Position numbers and translations under genes: made by a program. The notes under the pieces were generated by a model. It did not search any database. It was not told the DNA's origin and saw nothing but the letters and a program-made list of their open reading frames with translations. A DNA stretch of 23,654 nucleotides from Anaerosporobacter sp031551385. Its GTDB lineage: Bacteria > Bacillota > Clostridia > Lachnospirales > Lachnospiraceae. The stretch covers positions 1 through 23,654 of the forward strand of contig NZ_JAVBNS010000210.1 of assembly GCF_031551385.1 (NCBI RefSeq). The letters run 5' to 3'. Each line of letters starts with the position of its first letter. Position 1 is the first letter of the stretch. This document shows positions 7,449 through 15,237 of this stretch, piece after piece.

Positions 7449-7477
7449 ATTTTAAATTGACAGATAAGCAATGTCAA
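7449..7477 (-). promoter_or_regulatory. Sigma-A promoter of the cation antiporter gene
   Basis: On the minus strand TTGACA (7472-7477), a 17-base spacer and TAAAAT (7449-7454) lie about 50 bases before the ATG at 7397. The -35 box is one arm of an inverted repeat, TTGACA-N9-TGTCAA (7457-7477), which could be an operator. On the plus strand TTGACA (7457-7462) has no fitting -10, so a promoter for the Big_2 gene is not assigned. Confidence 0.7.
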
Positions 7478-7527
7478 GGTGTTTTGGAAAGATTTAATCT
7501 AATAATAATGTTATGGTGGTGATATTT

Positions 7528-8073
7528 TTGCGAAAAATCATGAAAATAGTAGTTATTGCAATTAGTATTTTAGTAATCGGCAATTATCTATACAAAAAGA
7601 CCTCATTATATTTTTTTGAAATACCACATTCGCCAGTTTCTTTGCATCTTAATAAAGAAAGTGTTGTTTTGGAGAAGGGGGAAACATTTCGTGTATCGGT
7701 ATTTGTAATTAACAAAAGGGTCTATTATAGTTCAACAGATTTTAAAGTTGCCTATGTAAATCTGAATGGGAAAGTATTTGCTAAAAAACCAGGGGTAGCA
7801 TTTATTGTAGTGAAGGTAGGTAAGAAGACGCTAAAGTGCAAAGTGCGAGTAATTGCAATAAGTAAGAAGTCGTTAACGCTAGATGTTGGAGAGAGATATC
7901 AACTTCATGTGGAAGGCGATGGCATCTTGAAAGGCGTTACATGGAAATCAAGTAATTCTTCTGTTGCATATGTCAATAAATTTGGTTATGTGACGGCAAA
8001 AAGGAAAGGAACAACCGTTATAACAGCAAAAGTATATGGGAAAAAACTTACGTGTAAATTAAAAGTCGAATAG
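7528..8073 (+). CDS. Membrane-anchored protein with two Ig-like (Big_2) domains
   Basis: The product is about 181 residues with an N-terminal hydrophobic anchor or signal (IVVIAISILVIGNYLY) followed by two bacterial Ig-like group 2 domains. The first (about residues 34-108) is divergent: LHLNKESVVLEKGETF through AYVNLNGKVFAKKPG. The second (about 109-181) is typical: SKKSLTLDVGERYQL, TWKSSNSSVAYVNKFGYVTA, KGTTVITAKV. No LPXTG or SLH motif is present, so the anchor is the only attachment. Big_2 domains mediate surface or wall interactions. I chose TTG at 7528 because GGTGGTG (7515-7521) lies six bases before it, whereas the in-frame ATG at 7513 overlaps that site and has none of its own. The neighbouring carboxypeptidase gene suggests an envelope role. 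Confidence 0.82.
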   Translation: MRKIMKIVVIAISILVIGNYLYKKTSLYFFEIPHSPVSLHLNKESVVLEKGETFRVSVFVINKRVYYSSTDFKVAYVNLNGKVFAKKPGVAFIVVKVGKKTLKCKVRVIAISKKSLTLDVGERYQLHVEGDGILKGVTWKSSNSSVAYVNKFGYVTAKRKGTTVITAKVYGKKLTCKLKVE

Positions 8074-8142
8074 TAATAGTCATATTTTTGAGATAAGCTG
8101 ATTACAATATAGTAATACTTACAAACATTAGAAGAGGGTAGA

Positions 8143-9471
8143 ATGAGTAAGAAGAGAGTATATAAGTTAATTACACTTCTTGTATTGATAGTAATGGTTG
8201 CCACTAATGTTGTCAGTGCATCGACAATTGGCATACAAGGGTTAAATAGTAGTAAGATGTTAAGTACGCAAGATGAGAAAAAAACAGATGATAATGAGCA
8301 AAAGCAAGATGAAAAAACAGAAGAAAAGGTAACGCAAAGTACTACAGAAAATGCACAGGTTGCGCAGGCGGACATTGGATTTACGTTAGAATCAAAGAGT
8401 ATTGTACTCATGGAAGCGTCAACAGGAGCAATTTTATATTCGAAAGATATGGATAAACAAGTAGAACCAGCTAGTATAACAAAAATTATGACATTGCTAC
8501 TGATTTTTGATGCAATTGATTCTGGAAAGATTAAACTAGAGGATTCTGTCAGTGTAAGTGAACATGCTGCATCAATGGGCGGTTCACAGGTTTATCTTGA
8601 GCCATATGAAACACAGACAGTGAATGATATGATTAAATGTATCAGTATTGCAAGTGCGAATGATGCTTGTGTGGCTATGGCGGAATATATAGCAGGTTCA
8701 GAAGAGGAATTTGTTAATCGAATGAATCAAAAAGCGCAAGAGTTAGGAATGAAGAATACGCATTTTGTGAATTGTTGTGGGTTAGATATAGCGAACCATT
8801 ACTCAAGTGCGCTAGATGTAGCGCTTATGTCAAGAGAATTGATTACAAAGCATCCTGAGATTAGTAGCTATTCAACTGTATGGATGGATACAATTACACA
8901 CACAACGAAAAAAGGCTCAAGTGAATTCGGGTTAACAAATACAAATAAACTTGTTCGTACATATAAAGGGATAACTGGTCTTAAAACTGGCTCAACAGGA
9001 AAGGCAAAATACTGTCTATCAGCATCAGCAAATCGCAATGGCATGGATATGATTGCAGTAGTAATGGGGAATCCGAATCCATTGCAAAGGTTTGTAGAAG
9101 CGGCAAAATTATTAGATTATGGATTTGCTAATTGCAGCCTCTTTGTTGATGATCATAAGGAACTGGTAATCCAACCCGTTATTGTAAAGAGGGGGTTAGA
9201 AGAAACGGTTGAAGGTAAGGTAAGTGGAGAGTTTCATTATCTGTGTTTAACGAATACGAATCCAGAGGAGATTAAGAAAGAAGTAACGATGGTAGAAGAA
9301 ATCAAAGCTCCTATTGAAGAAGGAAGTAAACTGGGAGAGATTATATATACCTATAATGGGAAGAAAATTGGTTCGATTGATATTGTTGCAGTAAAGCAAA
9401 TAAAAGAGGCAAAGTTTAAAGATTATTTTGGAAAGATATTACGAAAATTTTTCTTATCATATAAAGAATAA
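8143..9471 (+). CDS. dacF: D-alanyl-D-alanine carboxypeptidase, peptidase family S11
   Basis: This 442-residue penicillin-binding protein removes the terminal D-Ala from peptidoglycan stem peptides outside the membrane. A signal peptide (residues 1-27, ending near SAS) is followed by a Gln/Glu/Lys-rich linker (40-75) and the S11 catalytic domain. Active-site motifs are intact: S111-x-x-K114 in PASITKIM, S171-A-N173 and K281-T-G283. The C-terminal part (about 310-405) fits a PBP5-type beta domain, and the end (KDYFGKILRKFFLSYKE) is a basic amphipathic stretch expected to hold the protein at the membrane. AGAGGG precedes the ATG. The symbol dacF is a best family guess; dacA, dacB and dacF types are hard to separate without alignment. 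The promoter of the next gene lies in its 3' end. Confidence 0.92.
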   Translation: MSKKRVYKLITLLVLIVMVATNVVSASTIGIQGLNSSKMLSTQDEKKTDDNEQKQDEKTEEKVTQSTTENAQVAQADIGFTLESKSIVLMEASTGAILYSKDMDKQVEPASITKIMTLLLIFDAIDSGKIKLEDSVSVSEHAASMGGSQVYLEPYETQTVNDMIKCISIASANDACVAMAEYIAGSEEEFVNRMNQKAQELGMKNTHFVNCCGLDIANHYSSALDVALMSRELITKHPEISSYSTVWMDTITHTTKKGSSEFGLTNTNKLVRTYKGITGLKTGSTGKAKYCLSASANRNGMDMIAVVMGNPNPLQRFVEAAKLLDYGFANCSLFVDDHKELVIQPVIVKRGLEETVEGKVSGEFHYLCLTNTNPEEIKKEVTMVEEIKAPIEEGSKLGEIIYTYNGKKIGSIDIVAVKQIKEAKFKDYFGKILRKFFLSYKE

Positions 9472-9482
9472 CATGATATAAT
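9454..9482 (+). promoter_or_regulatory. Extended -10 promoter for the metallophosphoesterase gene
   Basis: TTATCA (9454-9459), a 17-base spacer and TATAAT (9477-9482), with TG-A just before the -10 box as an extended element, lie at the end of the carboxypeptidase gene, 47 bases before the next ATG. Confidence 0.6.
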
Positions 9483-9528
9483 GAAGCATTAGGAGTCCAA
9501 ATATTAAAGTATAGAAGGAGGATTAGAG

Positions 9529-10395
9529 ATGATAAAAATAATTTTGGGTATAGGTATTATTGTTATCCTGTTTCTATTCCTAATGCATAGGGAGAATCAT
9601 CATTTAACCGTGTCTAAGTATAAGCTACATTCCGATAAATTGCCAAAAGAGTTTGATCATGCAAAAGTGGTTTTTCTAACGGACTTACATAACAATACGT
9701 TTGGTAGGAATAACGAACATCTACTTAGAAGAATACGGAATGAGCATCCGGACTATATAATGATAACGGGAGATATGTTAATCGGTCATAAAAAAGCAGA
9801 TTACTATGAAACACTGGATTTTCTTAAAACGCTTAGTGAGGAGTTCCCGATTTACTATGTAAATGGTAATCATGAGCAAAAGTTATCGGAAGGGGAAGAA
9901 ACAAAAGATACAATTTATAAGGAGTATCATGATATCTTAGTAGCGAATGGAATTCATTTTGTACATAATAAAACGCTTAAGATTAAGAGAGATGATGCAA
10001 TAATTCATGTAACAGGATTAGAAATTGCGTCGGAGTATTACCATAAATTCAATCGACCTGAGATGAAGGATGAATATATTAAGGAGTGCATTGGAATATG
10101 TGATTCTAAAACATATACAATTCTATTGGCACATAATCCAATGTACTTTGATTACTATGCTAAGTGGGGGGCAGATTTAGCGTTAGCAGGCCATGTGCAT
10201 GGAGGGATTATGCGTTTGCCATTCCTTGGTGGTTTAATATCTCCGCAATATATATTATTTCCTCAATATGATGGTGGTAGATATGAACAAAATTCTTCAA
10301 CAATGTTACTTTCTAGGGGATTGGGTGTCCATACATTAAAGATTCGTATCTTTAATCGTCCAGAGATGATTGTATTTACATTACATCGAAATTAA
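9529..10395 (+). CDS. Membrane-anchored metallophosphoesterase (calcineurin-like, YkuE/YaeI-like)
   Basis: This 288-residue protein has one N-terminal membrane segment (residues 3-19) and a calcineurin-like phosphoesterase domain. Two-metal-site motifs appear in order: D52-L-H54, G81-D82, G113-N114-H115-E116, then AHNP and GHVHGG. Relatives (YkuE, YaeI) are membrane-bound or exported phosphodiesterases, some of which act on lipid-linked substrates such as UDP-2,3-diacylglucosamine, but that substrate is unlikely in a Gram-positive cell, so the true one is open. AGGAGG lies eight bases before the ATG. It sits among envelope genes, consistent with a role in lipid or wall turnover. Confidence 0.88.
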   Translation: MIKIILGIGIIVILFLFLMHRENHHLTVSKYKLHSDKLPKEFDHAKVVFLTDLHNNTFGRNNEHLLRRIRNEHPDYIMITGDMLIGHKKADYYETLDFLKTLSEEFPIYYVNGNHEQKLSEGEETKDTIYKEYHDILVANGIHFVHNKTLKIKRDDAIIHVTGLEIASEYYHKFNRPEMKDEYIKECIGICDSKTYTILLAHNPMYFDYYAKWGADLALAGHVHGGIMRLPFLGGLISPQYILFPQYDGGRYEQNSSTMLLSRGLGVHTLKIRIFNRPEMIVFTLHRN

Positions 10396-10420
10396 CACCT
10401 TACAGGTGGGTGGATTTTAC

Positions 10421-10449
10421 TTGCGTAATTTTGCATATCTTACTATAAT
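10421..10449 (+). promoter_or_regulatory. Promoter of the M50-like gene/scpA/scpB operon
   Basis: TTGCGT (10421-10426), a 17-base spacer and TATAAT (10444-10449) predict a start near 10456. That places the alternative ATG at 10459 almost at the 5' end of the message and supports translation from the ATG at 10489. Confidence 0.7.
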
Positions 10450-10488
10450 AGATTATGTATGACTATAAAAAACAATGTGGAGGTTCCG

Positions 10489-11133
10489 ATGAGAGAGGCA
10501 TTACTAAGTGTTGGGGCGACATTGATTGCAGCAATTGTAATTATGATTTTACATGAGCTACCAAAATCAATCATATATTGCGTAAGAAGTCGAGCCGAAT
10601 GGAAAGCGCAGCCTGATTATAAACAGAGGATAAAACGAACAGTAAGAGATATATTTAAGTTTTGGAAGTACATAGATCCAATAGGCGTGTTACTTTGTGT
10701 AACTACATATTCTGGTTTTTCCAAACCGTATATGTATCGAATGAAAGATAGGAAAACGAATAAAATAGCTGGTTATGCTGGTTTTGTTATACTTATATTA
10801 ATAGCAGCAGTGAGTATGTTGATATTAAAAACGAATTTTATCGCAGTTAATATTAAAGAGGTAACAGCGATAAATGATGTTCGTACAATTCTAGTACCGT
10901 TTTACTTCGTTTATTTCATGGCGTTTGTTAGTATTAATATGATTTTTATTAACATGATTCCAATTTCAACATTTGATATGGGATTACTTATTGCTGGATA
11001 TTCGCCAAGTAAGTATTTTTCTATTATAAAAAATGATCATAACATTAAGTTAATATTATTATTTACAGTATTGTTAGGAATTGTATCTGCAATTAGTAGT
11101 TTAATTATGGATACTGTGTTAGCGATACTATAA
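10489..11133 (+). CDS. Site-2 protease (M50) homologue with an altered zinc motif
   Basis: This 214-residue membrane protein shows the layout of the short site-2 protease branch: a first helix carrying H22-E23-L-P-K26, the segment FWKYIDPIGVLL (about 57-68), SGFSKP (about 75-80), AGYAG (about 94-98) and a late helix with NMIPISTFDMG (155-165). Active enzymes have HExxH, HIDPIG, KPVP, AGP and NLLPxxxxDGG. Here the second zinc-binding His of HExxH is Lys26 and the DGG is D-M-G, while His22, Glu23 and Asp163 remain. It is therefore probably not a normal protease. The start is set by GGAGG seven bases before ATG 10489. It is 16 bases from scpA, an order I recall from other clostridia. The role is unknown. 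Confidence 0.7.
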   Translation: MREALLSVGATLIAAIVIMILHELPKSIIYCVRSRAEWKAQPDYKQRIKRTVRDIFKFWKYIDPIGVLLCVTTYSGFSKPYMYRMKDRKTNKIAGYAGFVILILIAAVSMLILKTNFIAVNIKEVTAINDVRTILVPFYFVYFMAFVSINMIFINMIPISTFDMGLLIAGYSPSKYFSIIKNDHNIKLILLFTVLLGIVSAISSLIMDTVLAIL

Positions 11134-11149
11134 GAAAGATGGTGCAGAC

Positions 11150-11902
11150 ATGGGCATACCTGTTAAATTAGAAGCATTTGAAGGCCCGCTTGATTTACTT
11201 CTTCATTTAATTGATAAGAATAAAGTAAATATCTATGATATTCCGATTGTTGATATTACGAAACAATACATGGAATATATACAAGACATGGAAACGAAAG
11301 ACCTTGATGTTATGAGTGAATTCTTAGTTATGGCGGCTACTCTTGTTAATATCAAAGCAAGGATGCTTCTTCCAAAAGAAAAGAACGAAGAGGATGAGGA
11401 GATTGATCCACGACAAGAATTGGTAGAACGTTTACTTGAATACAAGATGTTCAAATTCATTTCAACAGAATTAAAAGATAAACAAGTAGATGCAGAGAAA
11501 GTAGTATTCAAACATGCATCCATTCCGAAAGAAATCTCGTCTTATAGAGAAGAAGTTAGTATAGAGGATATCCTTGGAGATTTGACGTTGGCAAAATTAC
11601 ATGAAATTTTTGAAGCTGTGTTGAAGCGTCAAGAGGACAAGATTGACCCAATAAGAAGTAACTTTGGTAAGATAGAAAAAGAAGAGATTACATTAAGTGA
11701 TAAGATGATTGACATTGAAGAGTATGCTAAAAAACATAGAAAATTTAGTTTTCGTAAGATGCTAGAATTTGTGCAATCTAAGATGGAGGTTATTGTTACC
11801 TTCCTTGGAATACTGGAACTTATGAAAGTTGGAAAGATAGAGATATGTCAAGACAATGTATTTGAAGATATTCGAATACAATATACGGGACAAACAGAAT
11901 AA
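11150..11902 (+). CDS. scpA: Segregation and condensation protein A
   Basis: ScpA is the kleisin subunit of the bacterial SMC condensin; it bridges the SMC head domains and recruits the ScpB dimer, acting on the chromosome in the cytoplasm. The 250-residue product has the family opening KLEAFEGPLDLLLHLIDKNK (residues 6-25), an acidic linker (EKNEEDEEIDP, near 80-90) and a C-terminal winged-helix part (about 190-245, with FRKMLEFVQ and VIVTFLGILELMKVGKIEI) that contacts an SMC head. Length is normal. It sits between the M50-like gene and scpB with gaps of 16 and 17 bases, so it is cotranscribed. AAGATGG is a rather weak ribosome binding site. Confidence 0.96.
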   Translation: MGIPVKLEAFEGPLDLLLHLIDKNKVNIYDIPIVDITKQYMEYIQDMETKDLDVMSEFLVMAATLVNIKARMLLPKEKNEEDEEIDPRQELVERLLEYKMFKFISTELKDKQVDAEKVVFKHASIPKEISSYREEVSIEDILGDLTLAKLHEIFEAVLKRQEDKIDPIRSNFGKIEKEEITLSDKMIDIEEYAKKHRKFSFRKMLEFVQSKMEVIVTFLGILELMKVGKIEICQDNVFEDIRIQYTGQTE

Positions 11903-11919
11903 AGGATAAATGGTGTAAC

Positions 11920-12489
11920 ATGGAAATTAACAAGTTAGAAGCAGTAATAGAGGCGATATTGTTTACAATGGGAGAGGCGGTAGAGCTAGAGAGAATTGCC
12001 GCAGCAATTGGTCATGATGAGGAAACAACAAGAAAAGTGATTCGCAATATGATGGACAAGTATGATGCTGAGGATAGAGGAATTCAAATTATTGAGTTAG
12101 AAAAGTCTTATCAGATGTGTACGAAAGTGTCTATGTATGAATCAATTATTAAGTTAACGCATATCCCTAAAAAACATGTGCTTACAGAAGTTTTGCTAGA
12201 GACATTGTCGATTATTGCATATAAACAACCGATAACAAAGCTAGAGATTGAGCAGATTCGTGGAGTTAAGACAGACCATGCAGTCAATAAGCTGATTGAG
12301 TATAACTTGGTTTGTGAAGTTGGTAGATTAGATGCACCTGGTAGACCAATCGTTGTTGGTACAACAGAAGAATTTTTAAGAAGTTTTGGAATAACATCGA
12401 TTGAGGATTTGCCTATTATTAATCCAGAGGTTGTTGAAGATTTCAAACATGAAGCAGAAGAGGAAGTGCAGTTGCAATTAAATGTTTAA
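11920..12489 (+). CDS. scpB: Segregation and condensation protein B
   Basis: ScpB is the winged-helix partner of ScpA in the SMC condensin. The 189-residue product starts with the family pattern LEAVIEAILFTMGEAVELERIA (about 6-27), then the first winged helix, and TEVLLETLSIIAYKQPITKLEIEQIRGVKTDHAVNKLIE (about 88-126), the best conserved part, followed by GRLDAPGRPIVVGTTEEFLRSFGI. Length and motifs are normal and the acidic tail is usual. It is the last clear gene of the operon; a large hairpin follows about 85 bases downstream. Confidence 0.96.
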   Translation: MEINKLEAVIEAILFTMGEAVELERIAAAIGHDEETTRKVIRNMMDKYDAEDRGIQIIELEKSYQMCTKVSMYESIIKLTHIPKKHVLTEVLLETLSIIAYKQPITKLEIEQIRGVKTDHAVNKLIEYNLVCEVGRLDAPGRPIVVGTTEEFLRSFGITSIEDLPIINPEVVEDFKHEAEEEVQLQLNV

Positions 12490-12573
12490 GGAAGAACGTA
12501 TGAATTGGCGAGGTATTTTACAAAATGATATAACATATCATTTTAGCAGTTATAAAGAATAAAGAATTAATAG

Positions 12574-12626
12574 GAAGAGCACTCCAGATGTTAGATAAAT
12601 ACAATCTAACATTTGGAGTGCTCTTC
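12574..12626 (+). other. 23-bp hairpin downstream of scpB, possible terminator
   Basis: The arms 12574-12596 and 12604-12626 pair over all 23 positions, with a 7-base loop; the only non-Watson-Crick pair is G-U in the plus-strand RNA. No U-tract follows (GTAAATG comes next), so it does not fit the standard intrinsic terminator. It probably ends or protects the scpB message. Confidence 0.6.
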
Positions 12627-12659
12627 GTAAATGTAAATCTTATTGAAATAAGGATGTTA

Positions 12660-12690
12660 TTGTACAAATTGTACAAAAAACATGTATAAT
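12660..12690 (+). promoter_or_regulatory. Candidate hydrogenase promoter overlapped by a 17-bp dyad
   Basis: TTGTACAA-A-TTGTACAA (12660-12676) is a perfect dyad. A TATAAT box (12685-12690) follows; TTGTAC at 12660 would be its -35 with a long 19-base spacer. If used, the leader to the hydrogenase ATG is about 160 bases. The regulator that would read the dyad is not identified. Confidence 0.45.
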
Positions 12691-12814
12691 AACATACAAT
12701 ATATGGGATTGAAAAAGCAGTTATGTAATATAAATATAAAATAATGTATTGATAATTGTGCAATAAAACGAATGAAACATCTTGCGTAATGAATTATATA
12801 ATGATAACATATAA

Positions 12815-12832
12815 TTGATAAAAAAATATCAA
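12815..12832. promoter_or_regulatory. Rex-like dyad just upstream of the hydrogenase operon
   Basis: TTGATA-N6-TATCAA forms an 18-bp dyad 22 bases before the hydC start codon. The redox regulator Rex binds TTGTTAA-N4-TTAACAA-type sites in clostridia; this dyad has the same outer TTG/CAA ends and overall length but differs inside the arms. It lies after the candidate -10 boxes, where a bound repressor could block elongation. The link to Rex is an inference from similarity only. Confidence 0.35.
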
Positions 12833-12854
12833 AGACATAGGAAAGGGGCTTACC

Positions 12855-13343
12855 ATGTTAACGCAAGACGAAATGAAAAAAATGGATGCGATTATGTTGT
12901 CGCATGACTATAGCCAAAATGCAGTGATTGCAGTATTACAGGAAGTACAGAAGGAATATCGATACTTACCTGAAGATGCATTATGCTACATAGCAAAGGG
13001 ATTAAAACTAAGTGATGCTAAGGTTTATGGAGTAGCAACATTTTATGAGAACTTCTCATTAGAACCGAAAGGCAAATATGTTATTAAATGCTGTGATGGG
13101 ACAGCATGTCATGTACGTGGCTCAGTACCAATTCTAGAAGAGTTTCGTAAACAGCTTGGAGTAACAGAGAAGAATCCAACAACAGAAGATATGTTATTCA
13201 CAGTAGAGACAGTATCTTGTCTTGGCGCTTGTGGACTAGCACCAGTATGTACAGTTAATGACGCTGTATATGCGGCGATGACACCAGAAAAGGCAGCAGA
13301 GTTAATTGCTAAGTTAAAGGAGGAAGTCGCACATGAGAATTAA
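12855..13343 (+). CDS. hydC: NADH-dependent hydrogenase subunit HydC (NuoE-like, [2Fe-2S])
   Basis: This 162-residue thioredoxin-like [2Fe-2S] protein is the smallest electron carrier of the trimeric NAD-linked [FeFe] hydrogenase. An N-terminal helical part (residues 8-60, with VLQEVQKEYRYLPEDAL and VYGVATFYENFSL) is followed by the cluster-binding fold. The ligands are Cys80 and Cys85 (C-x4-C) and Cys122 and Cys126 (C-x3-C in SCLGACGLAPVC). Length and motifs match NuoE/HydC. The start is supported by AAAGGGG. It overlaps hydB by 11 bases, so translation is coupled. The position before hydB and hydA sets it apart from a complex I gene, as no other nuo genes are present. Confidence 0.93.
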   Translation: MLTQDEMKKMDAIMLSHDYSQNAVIAVLQEVQKEYRYLPEDALCYIAKGLKLSDAKVYGVATFYENFSLEPKGKYVIKCCDGTACHVRGSVPILEEFRKQLGVTEKNPTTEDMLFTVETVSCLGACGLAPVCTVNDAVYAAMTPEKAAELIAKLKEEVAHEN

Positions 13344-15222
13344 TACAAGAGAAGAGTTAGAAGCAAAACGTAAAGAGTTTAAAAGGGCGCTTGATACACA
13401 ACACAAACAGATTTTAATTTGTGCAGGTACTGGTTGTGTAGCAGGAGGTTCTTTAGATATATATGCAAGACTACAAGAATTAATTGAAGCAAAGGGATTA
13501 AAATGTTCCGTAGCATTAGAAGAAGAACCACATGATTCTTCTATTGGTGTTAAAAAGAGTGGTTGTCATGGATTTTGTGAAATGGGGCCTCTTCTTCGTA
13601 TAGAGCCAATGGGATGGTTATATATTAAAGTAAAAGTAGAAGATTGTGAAGATATCGTAGAGAAAAGTATATTAGGTGATGAAGTAGTAGAACACCTTGT
13701 TTATAAAGATAAAGAGGGTAACATATATAAGAAACAAGAAGAGATACCATTCTATCGTCAACAAACGAGAGTTGCGTTAGAGCACTGTGGACAGATTAAT
13801 GCAGAATCAATTTCTGAATACATAGCAGTAGGTGGATATTCAGCAGTAGCAAAAGCTTTGTTTGAGATGACTCCTGAGGATATTGTTAATGAAATAACAG
13901 AATCTAGTTTACGTGGTCGTGGGGGCGGTGGATTCCCAACAGGAAGAAAATGGGCGCAAGTATTACGCCAACAAGAGGAAACAAAGTATGTTGTATGTAA
14001 CGGTGATGAAGGTGATCCTGGTGCATTCATGGACCGTAGTATGATGGAAGGTGATCCTCATAGAGTAATTGAAGGCATGATGATTTCTGGTATTGCTACG
14101 AAAGCAAATTTTGGATATATCTATGTTCGTGCAGAATATCCATTGGCAGTTTCACGTTTGGAAAACGCAATTGCTCAAGCGGAGGAATATGGCTTGCTTG
14201 GTAAGAATATACTAGGCTCAGGATTTGATTTTGAACTTAAAATCAGTCAAGGTGCAGGAGCTTTTGTATGTGGTGAAGGTAGTGCGTTAACAGCTTCTAT
14301 TGAAGGAAATAGGGGTATGCCAAGAGTAAAACCACCTCGTACAGTAGAGAAGGGGCTATTTGAAAAACCAACGGTATTAAACAATGTTGAGACATTTTGC
14401 AATGTACCTTCAATTATAGATAACGGTGCAGCATGGTATCAGACAATGGGGCCAGAAAAGAATCACGGAACAAAAGCATTTGCATTAACAGGTAATGTGC
14501 AAAATACTGGATTAATTGAAGTTCCAATGGGTACGACACTTCGTGAAGTAATCTTTGATATTGGTGGTGGCGTAAAAGGTGGAGAATTTAAAGCGGTACA
14601 AATTGGTGGACCATCTGGCGGATGTCTTTGCATCAGTCCAACAGAAAATCATTTGGATTTAAAACTTGATTTTGATTCGCTTAAAAAAGTTGGAGCTATG
14701 ATTGGTAGTGGTGGTCTTGTTGTAATGAACGACAAGAGCTGTATGGTTGAAGTGGCACGATTCTTTATGAATTTCACGCAAAATGAATCTTGCGGAAAAT
14801 GTGTACCTTGTAGAGAAGGTACAAAACGTATGTTAGAGCTACTAACTGATATAGTAGAAGGTAGAGGAACATTAGAACATATTGAGATGTTAGAGGAGTT
14901 GGCACAGACAATCTCTGCAACAGCATTATGTGGACTTGGAAAGACAGCGGCATTCCCGGTTGTCAGCACATTAAAGTACTTTAGAGATGAGTATATTGCT
15001 CATGTTGTTGATAAAAAATGTCCAGCGGGACAATGTAAAGCATTAGTTTCTCTTCAAATTGATCCTGAACTTTGTAAAGGCTGTAGCAAATGTGCCAGAA
15101 TGTGTCCAGTTGGTGCGATAACTGGTGAAATTAAGAGTCCATTTGTAATTGACCAAACAAAATGTATCAAGTGTGGAGCTTGTAAAGATGGCTGTAAGTT
15201 CAATGCGGTTGTCGAAGTGTAG
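13333..15222 (+). CDS. hydB: NADH-dependent hydrogenase subunit HydB (NuoF-like flavoprotein)
   Basis: This 629-residue subunit binds NAD(H) and FMN and joins them to the iron-sulfur chain of the hydrogenase. It has an N-terminal thioredoxin-like [2Fe-2S] domain (Cys30, Cys35, Cys78, Cys82), the FMN/NADH-binding core with GRGGGGFPTGRKW (195-207) and NGDEGDPGAFMDR (223-235), the [4Fe-4S] cluster of the NuoF type (Cys487, Cys490, Cys493, Cys533), and a C-terminal two-[4Fe-4S] ferredoxin domain (Cys581/584/587/591 and Cys611/614/617/621). This extended form is typical of HydB of bifurcating hydrogenases and absent from plain complex I NuoF. AAGGAGG lies inside the 3' end of hydC. It ends 15 bases before hydA. 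Confidence 0.95.
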   Translation: MRINTREELEAKRKEFKRALDTQHKQILICAGTGCVAGGSLDIYARLQELIEAKGLKCSVALEEEPHDSSIGVKKSGCHGFCEMGPLLRIEPMGWLYIKVKVEDCEDIVEKSILGDEVVEHLVYKDKEGNIYKKQEEIPFYRQQTRVALEHCGQINAESISEYIAVGGYSAVAKALFEMTPEDIVNEITESSLRGRGGGGFPTGRKWAQVLRQQEETKYVVCNGDEGDPGAFMDRSMMEGDPHRVIEGMMISGIATKANFGYIYVRAEYPLAVSRLENAIAQAEEYGLLGKNILGSGFDFELKISQGAGAFVCGEGSALTASIEGNRGMPRVKPPRTVEKGLFEKPTVLNNVETFCNVPSIIDNGAAWYQTMGPEKNHGTKAFALTGNVQNTGLIEVPMGTTLREVIFDIGGGVKGGEFKAVQIGGPSGGCLCISPTENHLDLKLDFDSLKKVGAMIGSGGLVVMNDKSCMVEVARFFMNFTQNESCGKCVPCREGTKRMLELLTDIVEGRGTLEHIEMLEELAQTISATALCGLGKTAAFPVVSTLKYFRDEYIAHVVDKKCPAGQCKALVSLQIDPELCKGCSKCARMCPVGAITGEIKSPFVIDQTKCIKCGACKDGCKFNAVVEV

Positions 15223-15237
15223 GGAGGAGAGAATATA

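Larger units (their letters stand above)
12490..12854. other. Intergenic region between scpB and the hydrogenase operon
   Basis: This 365-base, very AT-rich stretch holds no convincing gene. It contains a 23-bp hairpin (12574-12626), a 17-bp dyad beside a TATAAT box (12660-12690), a further TTGAAA/TAAATA pair with a 16-base spacer (12709-12736), a second TATAAT (12797-12802) and an 18-bp dyad (12815-12832) 22 bases before the hydrogenase operon. A 20-codon ORF (12500-12562) after scpB has a modest AAGGAAG site but no recognisable product. Confidence 0.6.

Noticed and set aside
12500..12562. 20-codon ORF after scpB with a modest AAGGAAG site
   Set aside because: Very short, no recognisable product and no sign of conservation that can be judged from one sequence.
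12518..12763. 81-codon minus-strand ORF in the scpB-hydC intergenic region
   Set aside because: It runs through the 23-bp hairpin and the dyads, is Ile/Tyr-rich as expected for translated AT-rich DNA, and has no family pattern.
12855..15222. Complex I (nuo) operon
   Set aside because: Only the NuoE- and NuoF-like genes are present and they are followed by an [FeFe] hydrogenase; HydB has the extra domains of the hydrogenase type.
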